Shown piece by piece: positions 60,482 through 64,000 of a DNA stretch of 64,000 nucleotides. Each line of letters begins with the position of its first letter. Within the stretch, counting starts at the first letter, position 1. Origin of the DNA: Streptomyces sp. NRRL S-337 (lineage in GTDB: Bacteria; Actinomycetota; Actinomycetes; Streptomycetales; Streptomycetaceae); the NCBI RefSeq assembly GCF_000720175.1, contig NZ_JOIX01000033.1, forward strand, positions 1 through 64,000. Direction: 5' to 3'. Made by a program: the position numbers and the translations under genes. The notes under the pieces were generated by a model. It was not told where the DNA came from. It was given only the letters and a program-made list of their open reading frames with translations, and searched no databases.

Positions 60482-61468
60482 TCACTCCTCCACGAGGAGC
60501 TTGTCGCGGAGTTGGGCCAGGGTGCGGGCCAGGAGGCGGGAGACGTGCATCTGGGAGATGCCGACCTCCTGGGCGATCTGGGACTGGGTCATGTTGCCGA
60601 AGAAGCGGAGGAGGAGGATCTTCTTCTCGCGCGGCGGGAGGTCCTCCAGCAGCGGCTTGAGGGACTCGCGGTACTCGACGCCCTCCAGCGCCTCGTCCTC
60701 CGCGCCGAGGGTGTCGGCGACGGCCGGCGACTCGTCGTCGGTGTCCGGGACGTCCAGGGACAGCGTGCTGTAGGCGTTGGCCGACTCCAGGCCCTCCAGG
60801 ACCTCTTCCTCGGAGATCGACAGGTGCTCGGCCAGCTCGTGCACCGTGGGTGCCCGGCCGTGCCGCTGGGAGAGCTCGGCGGTCGCCGTCGTCAGGGACA
60901 GCCGCAGCTCCTGGAGGCGACGGGGGACGCGGACCGCCCAGCCCTTGTCGCGGAAGTGCCGCTTGATCTCGCCGACGACCGTGGGCGTGGCGTACGTGGA
61001 GAACTCCACGCCGCGCTCCGGGTCGAAGCGGTCCACCGACTTGATCAGGCCGATGGTGGCGACCTGGGTCAGGTCGTCGAGGGGCTCGCCGCGGTTGCGG
61101 AACCGTCGGGCCAGGTGCTCGACGAGCGGGAGGTGCATGCGGACGAGGGTGTTGCGCAGCTCGGCGCGCTCCGGTGAGCCGTCGGGCAGCTTGCGCAGCT
61201 CGTAGAACATCGCCCGGGCGCCGTTGCGGTCCTGCGGCTCCTGGGAATGCTGTGGTTCCTGCAGCGTCTCGTCGGGCGCCGGAGCATCATGCCGATGCGC
61301 CTGCTGCCCCTGCTGCTCGCTCTGGTCCATGTGGTCCGCCCGCTCTGCCTGCTCCGCCGCGTCCAACCGGCCGCCGTGGTCGTCTACGCCCACCGGATGC
61401 GGCCGGGCCTGCTGACCGGGGATGGTCGCACCGGACGCCATCCGCCCGCCGCGTTCGAGATCTTTCAC
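60482..61468 (-). CDS. sigH: SigB/SigF-family stress sigma factor (SigH)
   Basis: 328-aa sigma factor of the SigB/F/G group. Region 2 (RMHLPLVEHLARRF, FDPERGVEFSTYATPTVVGE), region 3 and region 4 (LPPREKKILLLRFFGNMTQS, ISQMHVSRLLARTLAQLR) are complete. The N-terminal ~90 residues are a Gln/His/Asp-rich extension (DQSEQQGQQAHRHDAPAPDE). GTG 61468 is the first start after the anti-sigma gene; ATG 61441 (MASGATIPG) is an alternative. S. coelicolor SigH is known to occur as several N-terminal forms. The anti-sigma gene ends 16 bp upstream. Confidence 0.88.
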   Translation of the reverse strand: MKDLERGGRMASGATIPGQQARPHPVGVDDHGGRLDAAEQAERADHMDQSEQQGQQAHRHDAPAPDETLQEPQHSQEPQDRNGARAMFYELRKLPDGSPERAELRNTLVRMHLPLVEHLARRFRNRGEPLDDLTQVATIGLIKSVDRFDPERGVEFSTYATPTVVGEIKRHFRDKGWAVRVPRRLQELRLSLTTATAELSQRHGRAPTVHELAEHLSISEEEVLEGLESANAYSTLSLDVPDTDDESPAVADTLGAEDEALEGVEYRESLKPLLEDLPPREKKILLLRFFGNMTQSQIAQEVGISQMHVSRLLARTLAQLRDKLLVEE

Positions 61469-61484
61469 GGGGCCCCCTGTTCGG

Positions 61485-61898
61485 TCATGACGGTCCGGGA
61501 CCGGCGCCGCGCTCCTTGTACAGACTGATGGTGACCGTACGGTCCTCGGCGACGGTGGAATCCACCTTGCCGGCCAGTGCGGAGAGCACCGTCCAGGCGA
61601 AGGTGTCGCGCTCCGGGGCACGGCCGTCGGTCGTCGGGGCGGACACGGTCACCTGCAGTGCGTCGTCGATCAGGCGGAAGACGCAGCTCAGCACACTGCC
61701 GGAGACGGCCTGTTGCAGGAGGATCGCGCAGGCCTCGTCGACCGCGATGCGCAGATCCTCGATCTCGTCGAGGGTGAAGTCCAAGCGGGCTGCGAGCCCG
61801 GCCGTGGCCGTACGCAGCACGGACAGGTAGGCACCCGCAGCGGGCAGACGGACTTCCACGAAGTCCTGAGTCCCGGGCTCGCCTGCGATCTGGGACAC
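61485..61898 (-). CDS. ushX: RsbW-type anti-sigma factor (UshX/PrsH)
   Basis: 137-aa GHKL-ATPase anti-sigma factor, expected to bind SigH. The HATPase core is visible: LRIAVDEACAILLQQAV as the N-box region, and the C-terminal VAEDRTVTISLYKERG. GTG 61898 has GGAGG 6 bases upstream and starts VSQIAGEPGTQDFVEVRLPA. Longer upstream frames lack a site. Co-directional with sigH, so the pair is a partner-switching unit. Confidence 0.85.
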   Translation of the reverse strand: MSQIAGEPGTQDFVEVRLPAAGAYLSVLRTATAGLAARLDFTLDEIEDLRIAVDEACAILLQQAVSGSVLSCVFRLIDDALQVTVSAPTTDGRAPERDTFAWTVLSALAGKVDSTVAEDRTVTISLYKERGAGPGPS

Positions 61899-62189
61899 CC
61901 TCACCTCCAAGGTGGCACAAGCTGGTTGAGCTGGAATGCGCGAAATTCGCGTGGTTGGGGATATTTCGCGCCGGTCCTTTCTCCCCTCGGATGAAAGGAG
62001 AACGATCCGGCGCGGCACATGGTTCGGCTGCGACGCTATCGCGATCTGCGGGCCGATGTCGCCCGGAAGAGGCACGACTGCTCTCCGGGCGGCGAACGGC
62101 CCGCGTCACCGGACCTCCCCGCTGTCACTGATTGTAAATCCACGGGTACGGACAGTGGCTAGGGGTGTGCACTGCCAAATCGCGGGTGA

Positions 62190-62678
62190 TTACCCTCCGT
62201 TGACGCGTGCTGCGCCCGCGAGGTTGTGCAGTGCCTCTCCAGTGAGCCGGAAGACCGTCCATTCGTCCATGGGCCGGGCACCGATCGACCGGTAAAAACC
62301 GATGGACGGTTCATTCCAATCCAGGACTGACCACTCGAAACGCTCATACCCGCGAGCCACGCAGATCTCCGCGAGGGCGGCCATCAGCGCCTTGCCGTGG
62401 CCGCCGCCGCGCGCCTCGGGGCGGACGTAGAGGTCCTCCAGATAGACACCGTGCGTGCCCGTCCACGTCGAGAAGTTCCGGAACCACAGGGCAAAGCCCA
62501 CCGGAGCGTCGTCGGCCTCGGCGATCAGCGCGAAGGCCGCCGGCTGCGGCCCGAACAGCGCCTCCTTCAGCTGCGGCTCGGTGGCCCGGGCGGCCTCGGG
62601 GGCGCGTTCGTAGGCGGCCAGCTCGCCGATCATGGCGAGGAGGACGGGGACGTCGTCGGGGGTTGCTTCGCGGATCAT
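62190..62678 (-). CDS. GNAT-family N-acetyltransferase
   Basis: 162-aa GNAT acetyltransferase of the diamine/spermidine acetyltransferase type. The acetyl-CoA site is YVRPEARGGGHGKALM (Q/RxxGxG/A signature), preceded by YLEDLYV and followed by WSVLDWNEPSIGFYRSIGA. ATG 62678 starts MIREATPDDVPVL. Substrate unproven. It is upstream of the anti-sigma gene by about 290 bp. Confidence 0.88.
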   Translation of the reverse strand: MIREATPDDVPVLLAMIGELAAYERAPEAARATEPQLKEALFGPQPAAFALIAEADDAPVGFALWFRNFSTWTGTHGVYLEDLYVRPEARGGGHGKALMAALAEICVARGYERFEWSVLDWNEPSIGFYRSIGARPMDEWTVFRLTGEALHNLAGAARVNGG

Positions 62679-62741
62679 TCTTGAAGGCTAAACAGCCGCC
62701 GGGGAAGACCTCACACCGGATTTCCGCACCCGGCTTTCGCC

Positions 62742-63002
62742 TCAGACCAGTTTCTGGTCGACGAAACACCAGCGCCAGGAGTCGCCCGGCTCGAAGGTCC
62801 GCATCACCGCGTGCCCGGTTTCCCGGAAATGGCCCGTCGCATGCCGGTACGGCGAGGAATCGCAGCAGCCGACGTGCCCGCAGACCAGACACAGCCGCAG
62901 CTGTACGGGATGGCTGCCGACCGCCTCGCACTCCCGGCAGGTGGCGCTCAGCGGCGCCGGTTCGGCGCGCGGAAGCCCGGCAATGTGCGTGCACTCGCTC
63001 AT
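62742..63002 (-). CDS. UBP-type zinc-finger protein
   Basis: 86-aa protein that is a single ZnF-UBP domain. Paired cysteines and histidines are C4/H6, C22/C25, CLVCGHVGCCDSS and HATGHFRETGH. In bacteria the role of this eukaryote-like ubiquitin-binding zinc finger is unknown. ATG 63002 starts MSECTHIAGLP. It is divergent from the antiporter gene. Confidence 0.85.
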   Translation of the reverse strand: MSECTHIAGLPRAEPAPLSATCRECEAVGSHPVQLRLCLVCGHVGCCDSSPYRHATGHFRETGHAVMRTFEPGDSWRWCFVDQKLV

Positions 63003-63061
63003 GATGGCCAGGTTAGATCGCCGGGACGGACGGCGACGGGGTGAGGGGACGGAACGGGCAG

Positions 63062-64000
63062 ATGGCTGTGATGGCGCTGTTCTTGCTGGTCGCGGGCAGT
63101 GCGGCGGTCGCCGGGCTGGCGCGCAGGACACCGGTGCCGGCACCCCTGCTGCTCGTGGCCGCCGGGCTCGCCGCGTCGTACATCCCCGGCCTGCCGGACT
63201 ACACCCTCGATCCGCACATCGTGCTCCCGCTGGTGCTGCCCCCGCTGCTGCACACCGCGGCGCTGGAGAGCTCCTATCTGGACCTGCGGGCCAATGTGCG
63301 GCCGGTGGCGTTGCTGTCGGTGGGCTACGTGCTGTTCGCGACGCTGGTCGTCGGGTACGCGGCCTACCTCCTCGTCCCGGGCCTGCCGCTGACCTCGGCG
63401 CTGGTCCTGGGGGCGGTCGTCGCCCCGCCGGACGCCGTCGCGGCCACCGCCATCGCCCGCCGGCTCGGGCTGCCGCACCGGATCACCACGATCCTGCAGG
63501 GCGAATCCCTGGTCAACGACGCCACCGCGATCACCGCCTACAAGGTGGCGGTGGCCGCGGCCGTCGGCGCCGGTGCCACCTGGAGCGACGGGATCAAGGA
63601 GTTCGCCCTGGCATCCCTGGGCGGCATCGGCATCGGGGTCGTCCTGATGGTGCCGCTGCACTGGCTGCGCGTCCGGCTGCGGGAGTCCGCGCTGCTGGAG
63701 AACACCCTCTCGCTGCTCATCCCGTTCGTCGCCTACGCGGCGGCCGAGCAGGTCGGTGCCTCCGGAGTGCTCGCCGTCGTCGTGGTGGGCCTCTATCTGG
63801 GGCACCGGTCCTGGCAGGTCGACTTCGAGACCCGGCTCCAGGAGGACGCCGTGTGGAAGGTGATCTCCTTCCTGCTGGAGTCCGCGGTCTTCGCGCTGAT
63901 CGGACTCCAGCTGCCGGTCGTGGTGCGCGGCCTGGGGGCGTACGGGGCGGGCCCGGCGCTGGCGTACGCGGCGGTGGTGTTCGCCGTCGTGGTCGGGGCC
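63062..64000 (+). CDS. CPA1-family Na+/H+ antiporter (3' end outside the window)
   Basis: At least 313 residues of a cation:proton antiporter. About nine hydrophobic helices are visible, with the CPA1 signature VVAPPDAVAATAIARRLGL and the ILQGESLVNDATA segment containing the conserved transport aspartate. ATG 63062 starts MAVMALFLLVAGS. No stop occurs before the window edge. Probably exchanges Na+ for H+; adjacency to the SigH locus suggests osmotic stress links. Confidence 0.87.
   Translation, partial: MAVMALFLLVAGSAAVAGLARRTPVPAPLLLVAAGLAASYIPGLPDYTLDPHIVLPLVLPPLLHTAALESSYLDLRANVRPVALLSVGYVLFATLVVGYAAYLLVPGLPLTSALVLGAVVAPPDAVAATAIARRLGLPHRITTILQGESLVNDATAITAYKVAVAAAVGAGATWSDGIKEFALASLGGIGIGVVLMVPLHWLRVRLRESALLENTLSLLIPFVAYAAAEQVGASGVLAVVVVGLYLGHRSWQVDFETRLQEDAVWKVISFLLESAVFALIGLQLPVVVRGLGAYGAGPALAYAAVVFAVVVGA

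Overview
The window is high-GC actinobacterial chromosome, almost certainly from a Streptomyces species. The evidence is heavy G/C bias at third codon positions, frequent GTG starts, many GTGA/ATGA stop-start overlaps, two WhiB-like genes (wblC/whiB7 and wblE/whiB1), the sigR-rsrA thiol-stress pair, the dasR-dasABCD aminosugar locus, a sigH-type general stress sigma factor with its anti-sigma factor, and a vitamin B12-riboswitch-controlled class Ia ribonucleotide reductase. From memory, gene order closely follows the region of the S. coelicolor core chromosome that runs from uvrD2 to sigH. I see no insertion sequence, prophage, integrase, toxin-antitoxin or CRISPR array; this is conserved core DNA, so the interest lies mainly in regulatory sequences and unusual domain architectures.

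Layout. 0-4 kb: helicase uvrD2 followed by wblC with a leader containing upstream ORFs and an intrinsic attenuator. 4-7.5 kb: an ABC1-type kinase-like protein, a ThiF-like protein and a YgjP-type metallopeptidase. 7.6-10.9 kb: three tandem AIM24-domain genes, the first fused to a TerD domain. 11-20 kb: Nudix hydrolase, DUF2342-type zinc protease-like protein, extended SDR, moaE, a small membrane protein, a PDZ-Lon (YlbL-like) protease, PPA1309 protein and a large UPF0182 membrane protein. 20.2-22.5 kb: two identical initiator tRNA genes bracketing a Sel1-repeat gene. 22.6-25.2 kb: a Fur/PerR-type regulator (CatR-like) divergent from a haem catalase, then a CBS protein. 25.4-32.5 kb: hisN, a TetR regulator, an SMR exporter, rsgA-aroA, an M50-like membrane protease, an SRAP protein and an alpha/beta hydrolase. 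32.6-34.7 kb: a cupin-HTH regulator divergent from sigR-rsrA. 35-39.8 kb: HD-GYP and degenerate HD membrane proteins, a TPR protein and peptide deformylase. 39.9-45.8 kb: a class A PBP-like protein, nrdB, nrdA and their B12 riboswitch. 46-48 kb: a solute symporter with its DUF3311 partner. 48.2-54.9 kb: dasR, dasABCD and nagB. 55-58.2 kb: an SDR, the sensor kinase pdtaS and wblE. 58.5-64 kb: lipid kinase, membrane protein, sigH with anti-sigma factor, GNAT, UBP zinc finger and a truncated Na+/H+ antiporter.

How the genes work together. Several units sense stress or metabolites: wblC (translation inhibitors), the PerR-like regulator with catalase (peroxide), sigR-rsrA (disulfide stress), sigH with its anti-sigma factor (general stress), and the nrdAB operon (B12 and dNTP state). 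DasR-type operators are visible upstream of dasA and nagB and, less expectedly, 71 bp upstream of the pdtaS start codon, which would connect N-acetylglucosamine sensing with a two-component kinase. A CRP-type palindrome lies in front of wblE. Positions of operators, terminators and RNA structures were found by eye; none was computed.
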